Shown: positions 1 through 10,731 of the stretch, one piece after another
How positions within the stretch are numbered: position 1 is the first letter of the stretch
How the letters are laid out: each line of letters starts with the position of its first letter
NCBI GenBank assembly: GCA_022071965.1
Contig: JAJVIQ010000021.1
Coordinates: 88,423 to 152,422, forward strand
Direction: 5' to 3'
DNA: 64,000 nt
DNA from: Gammaproteobacteria bacterium
GTDB lineage: Bacteria > Pseudomonadota > Gammaproteobacteria > JAJPIJ01
Translations under genes and position numbers: made by a program
The notes under the pieces: generated by a model
Databases searched by the model: none
The model's input: the letters and a program-made list of their open reading frames with translations, nothing else
Told to the model about the DNA's origin: nothing

Positions 1-452
1 GGGCCCCGTATCGGCAGCACCAGGTAGGCGCCCTCGCCAAAACCCCACTTGCCGAGTGTCTGGCCGAAGTCCTCGTCGTTCTTGACCATGCCGGAGTAGC
101 CTGCGACATCGAACAGGCCGCCGAAGCCGACCGTGCTGTTGAGCAGGAAGCGCCCGGTGTCGTGGCCGGCCTGCCGGAATTTGCCCTGCAGCAGGTCGTT
201 GGCGATGACATTCAGGTAGCCGACGTTGTCGAAGAAATTGGTCACGCCCATGCGCACGCCCTTCGGCGTGACCTTGCTGTACACCTTGGCCACGGGCTTG
301 ATCAGCGCCTTGTCGAGCGTGTCATTGACGTCATAGACGACGCGGTTGACACCTATCAGCGGATCGTTGTCCTCTTTCGAACCCATCGTACATCCGGAAA
401 CTCCCAGAGTACTGAGGATCAGTGCAGCCGCCAGAATCTTGTGAATCCCCAT
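1..452 (-). CDS. mlaA: MlaA (VacJ) family outer-membrane lipoprotein, 3' end cut by window edge
   Basis: About 150 residues are visible; the C-terminus runs off the left edge of the window. The N-terminus is a lipoprotein signal ending in a VSGC lipobox (Cys21). The segment DPLIGVNRVVYDVN followed by a GRFLLNSTVGFGGLFDVA stretch is the MlaA signature. In the known family, MlaA is the outer-membrane component that hands mislocalised phospholipid to the periplasmic carrier MlaC. It is the last gene visible in the leftward run hpnH-hpnB-hpnM-mlaA, 51 nt after hpnM, so it is probably co-transcribed with hopanoid genes. Pairing with the MlaC-like HpnM suggests that the two handle lipid together; that is inference. 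Confidence 0.9.
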   Translation of the reverse strand, partial: MGIHKILAAALILSTLGVSGCTMGSKEDNDPLIGVNRVVYDVNDTLDKALIKPVAKVYSKVTPKGVRMGVTNFFDNVGYLNVIANDLLQGKFRQAGHDTGRFLLNSTVGFGGLFDVAGYSGMVKNDEDFGQTLGKWGFGEGAYLVLPIRG

Positions 453-503
453 AGCTACCCTCTTTTGTTGTGTGCGTCGAGAAAGTTTCGTGCCGCTATC
501 TTG

Positions 504-1151
504 TCATTCTTGCCTGGTGTTCCCCGAACCGGCGGTCGCGGCGCCATCCCCTTCGTACTGTGCGATCTTAGCATTGAGTTTCGTCATCAGCGCAGCATAA
601 CCATCGGTACTCATTATCGACGCATATTCGGCGCGCTTTAGCGAAAGGTCGCTGACGCCGTCGGCAACGACATTCAAGATTCGCCACTTCCCGTCGGTAT
701 CGGTGCGCAGCTGGTAGTTGAGGCTGACGGTCTCGCCGTTGCCCTTGACCAGCTCGGTCTTGACCAACGCATTGTTTTCATTCTGTTTATCGTTGCCGGC
801 GGTGCGAAACGCCTCGCCATCGTAGCCGTCGAAGCGCGAGGCGTAGGTCGCGACGCTGAGCTTGGCGAAGGTCTCGAGAAATTCCTTCTTATCCTGCTCC
901 GTCAGCCCGGCCCAGTACCTGCCCATGACGATGCGGCCTATCGCGGGGAAATCGAAGCTCTCATTGACGACCGGTTCAATCGCGGCGTACCGACCCCGGT
1001 AGCCGAGTTCGTCCGCGCGCTTCATGATGTCGAGCAGCGCGTCGTGCAGTCTTGCGACCGGTGCCGCCGGATCCCCGGCGTCGGCCCCCTGGACTCCGGT
1101 GGCCATGACCAGCAGCGCCATGGCCGCGATCAGACTGCGCATGTTACGCAT
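504..1151 (-). CDS. hpnM: HpnM, MlaC/Ttg2D-like periplasmic lipid-binding protein
   Basis: The protein has 215 residues with a Sec signal peptide (MRNMRSLIAAMALLVMATG, then an Ala-rich cleavage region near GADAG) and one MlaC/Ttg2D domain over the rest. Segments such as FDFPAIGRIVMGRYW, LSVATYASRFDGY and WRILNVVADGVSDLSLKR are typical. The start at 1151 was chosen because AGGAGG lies 9 nt upstream and the signal peptide begins there; a longer frame to 1202 would put a basic extension before the signal. Known hopanoid clusters contain an MlaC homologue called HpnM, and its position after hpnH and hpnB fits. Role: soluble periplasmic carrier, presumably for hopanoid or phospholipid; the ligand cannot be read from sequence. 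Confidence 0.88.
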   Translation of the reverse strand: MRNMRSLIAAMALLVMATGVQGADAGDPAAPVARLHDALLDIMKRADELGYRGRYAAIEPVVNESFDFPAIGRIVMGRYWAGLTEQDKKEFLETFAKLSVATYASRFDGYDGEAFRTAGNDKQNENNALVKTELVKGNGETVSLNYQLRTDTDGKWRILNVVADGVSDLSLKRAEYASIMSTDGYAALMTKLNAKIAQYEGDGAATAGSGNTRQE

Positions 1152-1270
1152 GGACTGGATCCTCCTGTGGATACGCGTACTGTGACGAATGTGATTGCGC
1201 AATAGTTCAAAACGTCACGTCTCCGCGGCGCGCCCGCCCGAACGGGATGCCGTCTCCCGCAGGGCCGCGG

Positions 1271-2386
1271 TCAACGTGAACGCTCGTAGACACGGCCCTT
1301 CCAGCGCGACCGCTCGCCGCGGTAGTAGCGCGCCGCCGAACTCCAGGTCATCGCGAGGTACCACGCCGCGACGAGCGGAAGCAGGAGGGCCCAGGCCGCC
1401 GAAAGGCGGTAATAGCGCAGCGTCGGAACATAGGGCAACACCGCCAGCAGGCAGGCCGCGGCGCCGAGCGCGGCATCACCGGGCATCAGGCCGAGCATGG
1501 CGGCCGGCGGCACCAGGTAATAGAGCGTCATCAGCGCGGTGCATGCGACAAGCAGGGACGGGGAATAGCGCAACTGCGTGTAAGCCGTGCGCGCGACCAT
1601 GTTCCAGACATCGGCCGGCGTGTAGCGGCGCCGGCTGACTGCCGAGTGGGTCAGCCCGATCCAGGTGCGGCCGCCGTTGGCCTTGACCGCGGCGGCGAGG
1701 CTGCAGTCGTCGATCAACGCATTCCTGACCGCGTTGAACCCGCCGATCCGGCTCAGCGCCTCGGTGCGCAGCAGGACGCAGCCGCCGGCGGCCGCGGCCG
1801 TGCGCCGACGCGGATCGTTGGCGAGTCTGAACGGGTAGATGAGTTTGAAGAAGTACACGAAGGCAGGCAGCAGCAGCTTTTCGTGCGGCGATCGCATGCC
1901 GAGATGCGCCATGAGCGATACGAGGTCGAGACGGCCCTGCCGCAGCCTGCGCCGTAGCGCGACCAATGTTCCCGGGCTCAGCACGATGTCCGCGTCGAGG
2001 AGCAGCGTCAGCGGCGTACGCACCCGCCATCGCCCCTGCTCGAGCGCCCAGAGTTTGCCGCTCCAGCCGGCCGCCAGCGCCTGGCCGGCGATCACCTCGA
2101 CCCCGGGGAGTCCACAGGCACACACGACCTCCGCCGTGCCGTCGCTCGACTGGTCGTCGATGATCAGCACCGTCAGGTTCGTGCCCTGCGCCGCCAGCCC
2201 CGCGAGTGTCTCGGCGATCACTGCTGCCTCGTTGCGCGCCGGGACCAGCACGGTGACGTCGGCGAAATCCTCCGCCGGCGCGCCTGGCGAGGCATCGAGC
2301 GCCTCGCGCGTCGACCACGGCCGCCACGGCAACAGCAGCACACCGACGGCGACGAGCAGGGCGATGAGCAGGATTGCGGTGGCCAT
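1271..2386 (-). CDS. hpnB: HpnB hopanoid-associated family 2 glycosyltransferase
   Basis: The protein has 371 residues. A single N-terminal membrane segment (residues 3-20) is followed by a GT2/GT-A domain: VTVLVPARNEAAVI, then LIIDDQSSDGTAE and the metal-binding LLDADI (DxD-like). Two or three hydrophobic segments close the C-terminus. Length and architecture match the hopene-associated glycosyltransferase HpnB. It lies 58 nt downstream of hpnH on the same strand and 119 nt before hpnM, consistent with one operon. The family is linked to hopanoid loci by context; its sugar donor and acceptor are not firmly established, so any claim that it glycosylates a hopanoid side chain is inference. Confidence 0.88.
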   Translation of the reverse strand: MATAILLIALLVAVGVLLLPWRPWSTREALDASPGAPAEDFADVTVLVPARNEAAVIAETLAGLAAQGTNLTVLIIDDQSSDGTAEVVCACGLPGVEVIAGQALAAGWSGKLWALEQGRWRVRTPLTLLLDADIVLSPGTLVALRRRLRQGRLDLVSLMAHLGMRSPHEKLLLPAFVYFFKLIYPFRLANDPRRRTAAAAGGCVLLRTEALSRIGGFNAVRNALIDDCSLAAAVKANGGRTWIGLTHSAVSRRRYTPADVWNMVARTAYTQLRYSPSLLVACTALMTLYYLVPPAAMLGLMPGDAALGAAACLLAVLPYVPTLRYYRLSAAWALLLPLVAAWYLAMTWSSAARYYRGERSRWKGRVYERSR

Positions 2387-2444
2387 AAAAGCGAACCCGC
2401 CATGCGGCGGGTTTCACGTGGTCCGGATTGGAGGACGGTTGCCC

Positions 2445-3587
<1,143 letters not shown>

Positions 3588-3731
3588 TATCGCAGTGTCC
3601 TCGGAGCCGTTCGTGTGGCAAAAAAAGCTGAAATTACAAAAGATTGGCAGGAGCCCTGGCCAAGGGCGCCAACGATACTGGAATCGGGCGCCGAAGTACA
3701 GCAAGTGCGTGAAATCCGCGATAAAGCCCGG

Positions 3732-3760
3732 TTGCAAGCGGGTTGTCGCATATCCATAAT
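3732..3760 (+). promoter_or_regulatory. sigma70-type promoter of dxs
   Basis: A -35 TTGCAA (3732-3737), a 17-nt spacer and a -10 CATAAT (3755-3760) lie about 20 nt before the expected leader of dxs. I could not find an equally good promoter for hpnH on the other strand of this intergenic stretch; TTGGCC with TGTAAT on the minus strand has a poor 19-nt spacer. Confidence 0.55.
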
Positions 3761-3786
3761 GACCGACCGCGTTACAGAACAATGAC

Positions 3787-5679
3787 ATGTCGCCCAACGG
3801 CCGTTACCCATTGCTGAGTCGGATAGCCTCGCCCGCGGACCTGCGCAGGTTGCCGGAATCGCAGCTCGAGGCGGTCGCGACCGAGCTGCGCAACTTCCTG
3901 GTCGAGTCGGTCAGCCAGAGCACCGGCCATTTCGCCGCCGGACTCGGTACCATCGAGCTCACCATCGCGCTGCACTACGTCTACAACACGCCCGATGACC
4001 GGCTGGTCTGGGACGTCGGCCACCAGGCCTATCCGCACAAGATCCTCACGGGTCGCCGCGACCGTATCCTGACGATACGCAAGAAGGACGGGCTGGCGCC
4101 GTTCCCGAAGCGCGACGAGAGCGAGTACGACACCTTCGGAGTCGGCCACTCCAGCACCTCGATCGGCGCGGCGCTGGGCATGGCCATCGCCGCGCAGAGG
4201 ACCGGCAGCCGCCGCAAGGCCGTGGCCATCATCGGCGACGGCGGGCTGACGGCCGGCATGGCCTTCGAGGCGCTGAACCACGCCGGGGATCTCGGCGCGG
4301 ACATGCTCGTGATCCTGAACGACAACAACATGTCGATCTCCCCGAACGTCGGTGCACTGTCGAGCCGGTTCGCGCAGATCCTCTCCGGCAAGCTCTACAC
4401 CACCATCCGCGAGGGCAGCAAGAAGGTACTCTCGCACATGCCGCCGGTCTGGGAGCTGGCACGCCGCGCCGAAGAGCACGTCAAGGGGCTCATCGTTCCG
4501 GGCACGCTGTTCGAGGAGTTCGGCTTTAACTACATCGGGCCCATCGACGGGCACGATCTGAACGCGCTGGTGCACACCCTGCGCAACATCCACGAGTTGA
4601 AGGGACCGCAGCTCCTCCACATCATCACCCGCAAGGGCAAGGGCTATGCGCCCGCCGAGGACGACCCGGTGAAGTATCACGGCATCTCGGCGCCGTTCGA
4701 CCCCGAGCTCGGCATCCAGCCGAGCGGCAAGCCCGGCAAGATGACTTTCAGCGATGTCTTCGGCGAGTGGTGTTGCGACATGGCGGCGCAGGACAAGCGC
4801 TTCGTCGCCATTACCCCGGCGATGCGGGAAGGCTCGGGCCTGGTGAAGTTCCACAAGCAGTTCCCCGCCCAGTACTACGACGTCGCCATCGCCGAGCAGC
4901 ATGCCGTCACGCTCGCCGCCGGCATGGCCTGCGACGGCCTGAAGCCCGTGGTCGCGATCTACTCCACCTTCCTGCAGCGCGGCTACGACCAGCTGGTGCA
5001 TGATGTCTGCCTGCAGAGGCTGCCCGTGGTATTCGCCATCGATCGCGCGGGCTGCGTGGGCAACGACGGCCCGACGCACAACGGCACCTACGACGTGAGC
5101 TTCATGCGCTGCCTGCCGAACATCGTGCTGATGGCTCCGTCCGACGAGAACGAGTGCCGGCAGATGCTCTATACGGCGTACACGCTCGACATGCCCTCCG
5201 CCGTGCGCTACCCGCGCGGCAGCGGCACGGGCGCGGTGCCCGAGCAGGAGATGGTCGCGCTGCCGATCGGCAGGGCCGAGGTGCGGCGCCGGGGAAAGGA
5301 CGTCGCGATCCTGGCCTTCGGCACGCCGCTCGCGATGTCGCTGGCCGCGGCCGAGGAGCTCGACGCCACGGTGGTCAACATGCGATTCATCAAGCCGCTC
5401 GACGAGGCCCTCATCCTGCAGATGGCCGAGGGGCACAATCTCATCGTCACGGTGGAGGAGAACGTCATCGAGGGCGGCTGCGGTAGCGCCGTCAACGAAG
5501 TTCTCGCCGCCCGCGGCGTGCTGGTGCCGGTGCTGAATTTCGGCCTGCCGGACGTCATGCTGCAGCACGGCTCGCAGGACGACATGCGCAAGGAGGCCGG
5601 ATTCACGCGCGACGAGCTGGTGCGCGCGATCAAGTCCCGGCAGCAGGACCGGGACGCGCGAGCCGTCCAGCTCGCCTGA
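3787..5679 (+). CDS. dxs: 1-deoxy-D-xylulose-5-phosphate synthase
   Basis: The protein has 630 residues, full family length. It condenses pyruvate and glyceraldehyde 3-phosphate with thiamine diphosphate, the entry step of the MEP isoprenoid pathway in the cytosol. Visible hallmarks are [15 protein letters not shown], the ThDP-binding [16 protein letters not shown] with NDNNMSIS, the transketolase-type catalytic [15 protein letters not shown], and [13 protein letters not shown] (most relatives have Leu-Val-Gly-Ala in the middle of this last motif). The ATG at 3787 lies close behind a good promoter. It sits divergently beside hpnH; in hopanoid producers a dxs copy is often in the cluster, feeding precursor to squalene. 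Whether this is the only dxs copy cannot be seen here. Confidence 0.97.
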   Translation: MSPNGRYPLLSRIASPADLRRLPESQLEAVATELRNFLVESVSQSTGHFAAGLGTIELTIALHYVYNTPDDRLVWDVGHQAYPHKILTGRRDRILTIRKKDGLAPFPKRDESEYDTFGVGHSSTSIGAALGMAIAAQRTGSRRKAVAIIGDGGLTAGMAFEALNHAGDLGADMLVILNDNNMSISPNVGALSSRFAQILSGKLYTTIREGSKKVLSHMPPVWELARRAEEHVKGLIVPGTLFEEFGFNYIGPIDGHDLNALVHTLRNIHELKGPQLLHIITRKGKGYAPAEDDPVKYHGISAPFDPELGIQPSGKPGKMTFSDVFGEWCCDMAAQDKRFVAITPAMREGSGLVKFHKQFPAQYYDVAIAEQHAVTLAAGMACDGLKPVVAIYSTFLQRGYDQLVHDVCLQRLPVVFAIDRAGCVGNDGPTHNGTYDVSFMRCLPNIVLMAPSDENECRQMLYTAYTLDMPSAVRYPRGSGTGAVPEQEMVALPIGRAEVRRRGKDVAILAFGTPLAMSLAAAEELDATVVNMRFIKPLDEALILQMAEGHNLIVTVEENVIEGGCGSAVNEVLAARGVLVPVLNFGLPDVMLQHGSQDDMRKEAGFTRDELVRAIKSRQQDRDARAVQLA

Positions 5680-5707
5680 GCCGCGCCCGCGTCATCTCAC
5701 CCCGCGA

Positions 5708-5723
5708 AACGGCACCTGCCGTT
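5708..5723. terminator. inverted repeat between convergent dxs and phnW
   Basis: AACGGCA and TGCCGTT form a perfect inverted repeat around CC in the 52-nt gap between the two convergent stop codons. It could act as a bidirectional terminator hairpin, but there is no clear T-tract on either side, so confidence is low. Confidence 0.35.
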
Positions 5724-5731
5724 CCGTTCAC

Positions 5732-6826
5732 TCACCGCAGCAGCGCAGCGATCGCCGAGAGCAGGCGCTGCGTGTCCTCGGCCGTGATCTCGCCCATGGT
5801 CGAGATGCGGAATATCGATTTCGCATAACTGCCCTGGCCGGAGTAGATGACGAAGCCGTGCGCCTTCAGATGGTCGTGCAGGCGTTCGTAGCTGACGTTG
5901 GCGGGCAGGTGATAGGCATTGAGCACGACGGAAGAGGCGCCTTCCGGCAGCAGCGGCCGTATCCCCAGGGCAAGGAGGCCGGATCGCACCTGCTCCGCCA
6001 GGGCCTCGTAGCGTGCGTGCCGCGCGCGCCAGCCGCCCTGCTCCTCGAACTCCTCGAGCGCCTCGGCCAGCGCGTAGAAGCTCTGCACGGATTGGGTGAA
6101 GGGGGTGCCGTCATTGTCCTGCTCGCGGCAATAGGTGGCGAGATCCAGGTACAGCGTACGCTGCGGGGCGTCGTCGCCGAGGGCGTCGCGGCGCGCGATG
6201 ACGAAGGAGGTGCCGGGCACGCCGTGCAGGCATTTGTTCGAGGTCGCCGCGCAGGCAGCGATGCCCCAGCCGGGGAAATCGAGCTCCTCGGCTCCGAAGC
6301 TGCTGACGGCGTCCAGGAGGAGGGTCACCCGACGCTCGGCGCACAGCCGCGCGATGGGATCGATCGCGTTGAGCCGCCCGGTCGTCGTCTCGTGGTGCAC
6401 CATCGCCAGGTGCGAGACGTCCTGGTGTTCGTCGAGCAGGGCGCGCAGACGCGCGTTGTCGATGGCCTCGCCCCACTTCAACGTCATCGGGACGCTGGAC
6501 ATACCGTGGATGGCGGCAATCTTCGAGAGGCGCTCGCCGTAGACGCCGTTCTCGATGACCAGCATCCTGCTGTTGGCGGGGCCGAGGCTGGCGATCATGG
6601 CCTCCATCGCCGAGGTTCCGGAGCCGGTCATCAGGATGGCGGCGTAACGGCGCGGGTCGAGTCCGTAGACCTGCAGCAGCCGCCCGCGGATCGCCCGCTG
6701 CAGGTCGGCGAATTCCGGTTCGCGATGGCAGAGATCGGGGCCGCCCATCGCCGCGCGCACGCGCGCGCTCAGGGTGACGGGACCGGGATTCAGCAACAGC
6801 AGGGGCCTGGCGTCGGGTTTGTTCAT
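5732..6826 (-). CDS. phnW: 2-aminoethylphosphonate transaminase (PhnW type)
   Basis: The protein has 364 residues and is a class V, fold-type I PLP aminotransferase. LLLNPGPVTLS begins the domain, LMTGSGTSAMEAMI binds the cofactor phosphate, LLLDAVSSFG holds the Asp that contacts the pyridine nitrogen, and the Schiff-base lysine is Lys198 in ATSNKCLHG. This family interconverts phosphonoacetaldehyde and 2-aminoethylphosphonate. In most bacteria it is catabolic and sits with phnX; here there is no phnX, and it follows PEP mutase and phosphonopyruvate decarboxylase, so the biosynthetic direction is inferred. It is 66 nt downstream of ppd on the same strand and is the last gene of the run, ending convergently with dxs. 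Confidence 0.93.
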   Translation of the reverse strand: MNKPDARPLLLLNPGPVTLSARVRAAMGGPDLCHREPEFADLQRAIRGRLLQVYGLDPRRYAAILMTGSGTSAMEAMIASLGPANSRMLVIENGVYGERLSKIAAIHGMSSVPMTLKWGEAIDNARLRALLDEHQDVSHLAMVHHETTTGRLNAIDPIARLCAERRVTLLLDAVSSFGAEELDFPGWGIAACAATSNKCLHGVPGTSFVIARRDALGDDAPQRTLYLDLATYCREQDNDGTPFTQSVQSFYALAEALEEFEEQGGWRARHARYEALAEQVRSGLLALGIRPLLPEGASSVVLNAYHLPANVSYERLHDHLKAHGFVIYSGQGSYAKSIFRISTMGEITAEDTQRLLSAIAALLR

Positions 6827-6892
6827 GTCGCGCTCGGGTACCCTCTGCGCTGCGTCGCGTGGTCGCGGGAATGGAAAGGCGCGGTTGCGCGC

Positions 6893-8044
6893 TCAGAACC
6901 GGCTGCCGATGTGCGACATCAGCCGATCGAGCACCTGCGGCGGTGTCACCTTCGGTCGCGGCAGGTCCTCGATGGTACCGGTGGCGATCTTCAGGTGCGC
7001 GAACTTCGGACCGCTGTCGTCGGCCTGCAGCGCGCGGACCAGCACGCCGGGCTCCTCGCCGCTGACGCTCAGACCGTAGCCGCAGGCCTGCGCGATGGGG
7101 GCGAAGCCCACGCCGGCGGTCACCGTCGCCTGCGCGCCGGTGGAGTCGTGCGCCTCGTTGTCGAGCACGATGTGCACGAGATTGTCGGGGCCGTAGGCGC
7201 CCAGCGTCGCCAGATTGCCCATGCGCATCAGTGCGGCGCCATCGCCGTCGACCACGACCACCTTCTTCTCCGGCCTGGCCAGGGCCAGTCCGAGGCCCAG
7301 GGACGAGGCGCAGCCCATGGAGCCGACCATGTAGAGCTGGTTGGCCCGATCGTCGATGGCATAGAGTTCGCGGCCCGTGTAGCCGGTCGTGGCGATCACG
7401 ATGGTATCGGCCAGCGGCGTGAGGCTGATGATGTGCCAGAGCGCCTCGCGACGCGTGAGTCGCGGCGTGCGCCGCTGGGTATCGTTGTGCAGCAGCCTGC
7501 CGGCGCGCGCCGGCAGGCCCAGTGCCGTCTTCTTCAGGGCGTGCCTGTCGACCGTGCCCTTCTGCATGATCAGCCCGTATGGTCGCCGCTCGCGTCCCAT
7601 GTAGTCACGGGCGCGCTGCAGCACCTGTGGGATGTCCTGCGCGTGCATGGGGAAGGTTTCCCGGGGTACGCGCATCAGGTCGAACATCTCGTTGGTGATC
7701 TGCCCCATGAGCTCGTGCTGCGGCTCGTCGTGCACGCCGGGCGCGCCGCGATGGGTGCAGATGATGAGCAACGGGATGCGAAAGACGTAGCTCAGCGAGG
7801 TGATCGGGCTGACCGCGTTGCCAAGGCCGGAGTTCTGCATCATGACCACGGCGCGGCGCCCGCCGATCGCCGAGCCGCAGGCCGTGGCCAGCGCGTCGCC
7901 CTCGTTGGCCGAGGAGATGTAGCTGAGCCGGTCGTCGTTGATGACGTAGTTGATGAACGGGGTAAGGAACGAGCACGGCACGCCGGCGTAGGTGCCGTAG
8001 CCCAGCGCGCGCGCGGCTTCGACGAATTCTTCCGCTTCAATCAT
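6893..8044 (-). CDS. ppd: phosphonopyruvate decarboxylase
   Basis: The protein has 383 residues. It is a thiamine-diphosphate enzyme with an N-terminal Pyr domain (YAGVPCSFLTPFINYVIND, then SSANEGDALATACG with the catalytic Glu) and a C-terminal PP domain with the Mg/ThDP motif VVDGDGAALMRMGNLATLG ending at LDNEAHDSTG. This is the fused single-chain form. It decarboxylates the unstable product of PEP mutase to phosphonoacetaldehyde, pulling the C-P bond-forming equilibrium forward. Upstream lies a 217-nt gap to the PEP mutase gene with a TACAAT at 8089-8094 (minus strand) but no good -35. Order pepM-ppd-phnW is the classical AEP pathway. Confidence 0.95.
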   Translation of the reverse strand: MIEAEEFVEAARALGYGTYAGVPCSFLTPFINYVINDDRLSYISSANEGDALATACGSAIGGRRAVVMMQNSGLGNAVSPITSLSYVFRIPLLIICTHRGAPGVHDEPQHELMGQITNEMFDLMRVPRETFPMHAQDIPQVLQRARDYMGRERRPYGLIMQKGTVDRHALKKTALGLPARAGRLLHNDTQRRTPRLTRREALWHIISLTPLADTIVIATTGYTGRELYAIDDRANQLYMVGSMGCASSLGLGLALARPEKKVVVVDGDGAALMRMGNLATLGAYGPDNLVHIVLDNEAHDSTGAQATVTAGVGFAPIAQACGYGLSVSGEEPGVLVRALQADDSGPKFAHLKIATGTIEDLPRPKVTPPQVLDRLMSHIGSRF

Positions 8045-8261
8045 GTTCTTGGGCGTGGACCAAGCGTGGGAGTGATTGTTCGATCGCTATTGTATTCGTT
8101 CGCATGGTCCTGCGCGCATTGGGTGATATCCACTCCATGGCGCGTGGAACTCGATGAAGTCGATGCCGCGCAGGCCGCCACACAGGCGAAGCATGTGGCG
8201 CGCGGCGCCAAGAAAGGGGATCACACCCACATTGGCCGGATCGTGACGACGCCTGCGCGGG

Positions 8262-9917
8262 CTAGGCGTTGCCCTGTGTGAAGTCCCCGGCGCGATCGAG
8301 GTCCTCGAGCGAATTCACGTCCAGCCAGTGACCGTTGATATAGAGCACGCGCACCGGGCGGCCGTGCTGCACGAGGTGATTGAGGACGTGGGGCAGGCCC
8401 AGGGCATGACAATCGGGGCGTTGCTTCAGCTCGTGCAGCGCCTCGGCGAGCCACTGCCGCCCGGCGCCGCGCACGCGCAACATGCCGATCCATCGCCCCT
8501 GGCACGGGCCCTGGCCGCCGCCCGGATCCTTGTCGATGCGCGCGAGCGTCACGTCGCGGTCGATGACGGCGCGATCGTCGGCCGCGGAGCACCAAGCGTA
8601 GTCCGGCGAACCGCTGAGCGGACCCGCGGCGGCGGCGGAGTCGACCACCGTCACGATCTCGCCCTCGTGCTCCAGCGCATCGCGCAGGATGTAGCTGCGG
8701 AACAGCAGGTCACCGTAGAGGATCACCATGTTGTCGGCGAAGTCCGCCTGCGCGCACGCGAGCGAGGCCAGCTCGCCGGTGCTGGCGTATTCCGCGTTGA
8801 CCGTCACCTTCACGCCGGGGATGTTGATGGCGTCGGCACGGTAGCCGGCGACCACGGTCGTATCGTTGATGCCCTGCTTCTTGAACTCGTCGACGAGCCG
8901 GCGCAGGAGCGGCTTGCCGCTGATCGGCAGCATCACCTTCGGCCGGGCCTGCGTGAGCCTGTCGAGTTCCTCGCCGCGGCTGGCGGCGAGCACGATGGCG
9001 TGCACGCGGCCCTGCGTGCCGCCGGCGTAGCGCAGTTCGGCCTCCTTCAGCTCGTCGGCGCCCTGCAGGCGGAAGATCTCGTTGACCGAGGCGATGCGAT
9101 CCTCGACGTTCAGCAGGCTCTCGGTCTCGCGCACCTCGGCGGCGACCGACTGCATGGCGGCCACGGCGGCGCGGATCATGTGGTTGGCCCAGATGACCAT
9201 GCTGATCCCGGCGCGGCGATACATCTCCACCGGCGTGGAGTAGTACTTGGTCGGGACGATCACCACCGGCGCGCGGTTCCCCCACTCCCTGGCGAAGGTG
9301 AGGATGTCGTCGGGCCGCGAGAGCTTGCTGTGGATGAGGATGGCGTCGGCCCCCGCCTGCCGGTAGGCCTCGGCGCGGCGCAGCGCCTCCTTCATGTCCC
9401 ACCCGGCGATCAGGGCCTCGATGCGCGCCACGATACAGAAGTCGTCGTCGTGCTGGCTGTCCTTGCCGGCCTTGATCTTGCCGCAAAACTCGTCGGCGTC
9501 GGCCAGCGGCTGGCGCTCGCCGTCAATGAAGCTGTTGGCCTTTGGAAACAGCTTGTCCTCGATGCACACTCCGCCCACGCCGCGCTGCTCGAGCTTGCGC
9601 ACGAGCCGCCGCATGTTGTTGAAGTTGCCGTAGCCGGTATCGCCGTCGAGCAGGATGGGGACGCGGGTGACGTCGGTCATGAACTCCAGCACGTCCACGA
9701 CCTGTGTCCAGCTCGCCTCGTTGTTGTCGCGCACGCCGAACTGCGCGGAAAGCGCGAGCCCGCTGGCCCAGATGCCCTTGAAGCCGGCCTCCTCCACCAC
9801 GCGCGCGGACAGGCCGTTGTGCGCCTCCATGATGAACTCGAGTTCGGGCGACAGCAGCATGCCCCGCAGACGGGCGGCGCGACTCAGTGGCGGATTGATG
9901 TTCTCGGGCCTGTTCAC
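8262..9917 (-). CDS. pepM: phosphoenolpyruvate mutase fused to a cytidylyltransferase-like domain (PepM-PntC)
   Basis: The protein has 551 residues in two domains. Residues about 10-295 are PEP mutase of the isocitrate-lyase superfamily, with the diagnostic [10 protein letters not shown] at 120-129 and upstream [13 protein letters not shown]. Residues about 303-551 are a MobA-like nucleotidyltransferase with a degenerate N-terminal signature ([13 protein letters not shown]) followed by [14 protein letters not shown]. Such fusions are known, and related PntC enzymes make CMP-AEP; CTP use here is inferred. The start is GTG at 9917, whose GTGA overlaps the stop of the upstream nucleotidyltransferase gene, so translation is probably coupled. 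The frame continues open far upstream (to 10790), but that part is antiparallel noise over neighbouring genes. Confidence 0.95.
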   Translation of the reverse strand: MNRPENINPPLSRAARLRGMLLSPELEFIMEAHNGLSARVVEEAGFKGIWASGLALSAQFGVRDNNEASWTQVVDVLEFMTDVTRVPILLDGDTGYGNFNNMRRLVRKLEQRGVGGVCIEDKLFPKANSFIDGERQPLADADEFCGKIKAGKDSQHDDDFCIVARIEALIAGWDMKEALRRAEAYRQAGADAILIHSKLSRPDDILTFAREWGNRAPVVIVPTKYYSTPVEMYRRAGISMVIWANHMIRAAVAAMQSVAAEVRETESLLNVEDRIASVNEIFRLQGADELKEAELRYAGGTQGRVHAIVLAASRGEELDRLTQARPKVMLPISGKPLLRRLVDEFKKQGINDTTVVAGYRADAINIPGVKVTVNAEYASTGELASLACAQADFADNMVILYGDLLFRSYILRDALEHEGEIVTVVDSAAAAGPLSGSPDYAWCSAADDRAVIDRDVTLARIDKDPGGGQGPCQGRWIGMLRVRGAGRQWLAEALHELKQRPDCHALGLPHVLNHLVQHGRPVRVLYINGHWLDVNSLEDLDRAGDFTQGNA

Positions 9918-10651
9918 GGCAGGTGCGGAAGTATCGTGGTGGTGGCGCGCTCGATGTCCTCGGGAAAATCGATCTCGATCCAGGGCGTGCCGGTGATGTC
10001 CTCGTAATCGAACTCGGCCGGCCGCTCCAGAAGCAGGTCGCGGATCGCCTCCTCGTAGGGCTCCGCGCGGCGCCCGCTGCCGACATACTCCTCGGTCTTC
10101 CGCGCCAGCCGCCGGGCCATGTCCTCGCCGAAGCGGAAAAAGCCCACCGATTCGCCCGCGAGGTCGTATTGTAGCCCCTCGGCGAGTTGCTTGCGGAATT
10201 CCACCAGGGTGCCGGCGCGCACGCACAGCTTGACCGGCTCCGGCCCGGGCTCGAAATCCCTGTCGAAAAGGAAGCAGTTTGACCGTGCGGTGTGCCGCAA
10301 GCGGTCCAGCAATGCCGGATGGTAGAGCACGTCGGCATCCATCAGCAGCACGTCGCCGCCTGCATCGAGGTAATGGCGCATCGTCCACAGGCTCACGACG
10401 CTGCCCTCGCGAAAGGCGGGGTTCAGGACGGTGGACACCCGCGCGGCGTGACCGCTGCTCTCGATCTCCTCGCGCAGCCGGCCGGCCTCGTAGCCGACGC
10501 AAACGGCGACGTGATCGATACCGCGGGAGGTCAGGTTCTCCAGGTGACGCCGCAGGAGCGTCCTGCCGCCGAACTCGAGCAGGCTCTTGGGGCCCCGATG
10601 GACGGCGGCGAGGCGCCGGCCATGGCCGGCGGCTAGAATGATGGCTCTCAT
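9914..10651 (-). CDS. stand-alone nucleotidyltransferase (LicC/inositol-phosphate cytidylyltransferase-like)
   Basis: The protein has 245 residues and is a single nucleotidyltransferase domain. [14 protein letters not shown] is the nucleotide-binding loop, [17 protein letters not shown] the following signature, and [11 protein letters not shown] holds the metal-binding Asp; a late [13 protein letters not shown] motif contains the second acidic pair. It resembles cytidylyltransferases that activate phosphocholine, AEP or inositol phosphate. It overlaps pepM by GTGA and is 80 nt downstream of the 2OG oxygenase. Since pepM already carries its own nucleotidyltransferase domain, this one may activate a different phosphoryl or phosphonyl group, or be the main AEP enzyme while the fused domain has decayed. 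Both readings are inference. Confidence 0.85.
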   Translation of the reverse strand: MRAIILAAGHGRRLAAVHRGPKSLLEFGGRTLLRRHLENLTSRGIDHVAVCVGYEAGRLREEIESSGHAARVSTVLNPAFREGSVVSLWTMRHYLDAGGDVLLMDADVLYHPALLDRLRHTARSNCFLFDRDFEPGPEPVKLCVRAGTLVEFRKQLAEGLQYDLAGESVGFFRFGEDMARRLARKTEEYVGSGRRAEPYEEAIRDLLLERPAEFDYEDITGTPWIEIDFPEDIERATTTILPHLP

Positions 10652-10731
10652 CTGCGGCGGATTCGTGCTGCGTGATTGTTGAGCTCGGGGCGCGGCCGGT
10701 TCCGGGGCCGTGGCGGCGCCCCGATGGCCGC

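Noticed and set aside
8087..8194. 35-codon minus-strand frame in the gap between pepM and ppd
   Set aside because: The composition is fairly protein-like, but there is no ribosome site and no family that I recognise, and a 35-codon frame by chance is common here.
5858..8281. 807-codon open frame on the plus strand
   Set aside because: It runs antisense through phnW and ppd, both of which have complete catalytic motifs on the minus strand. It is His/Arg/Gly-rich and has no motif.
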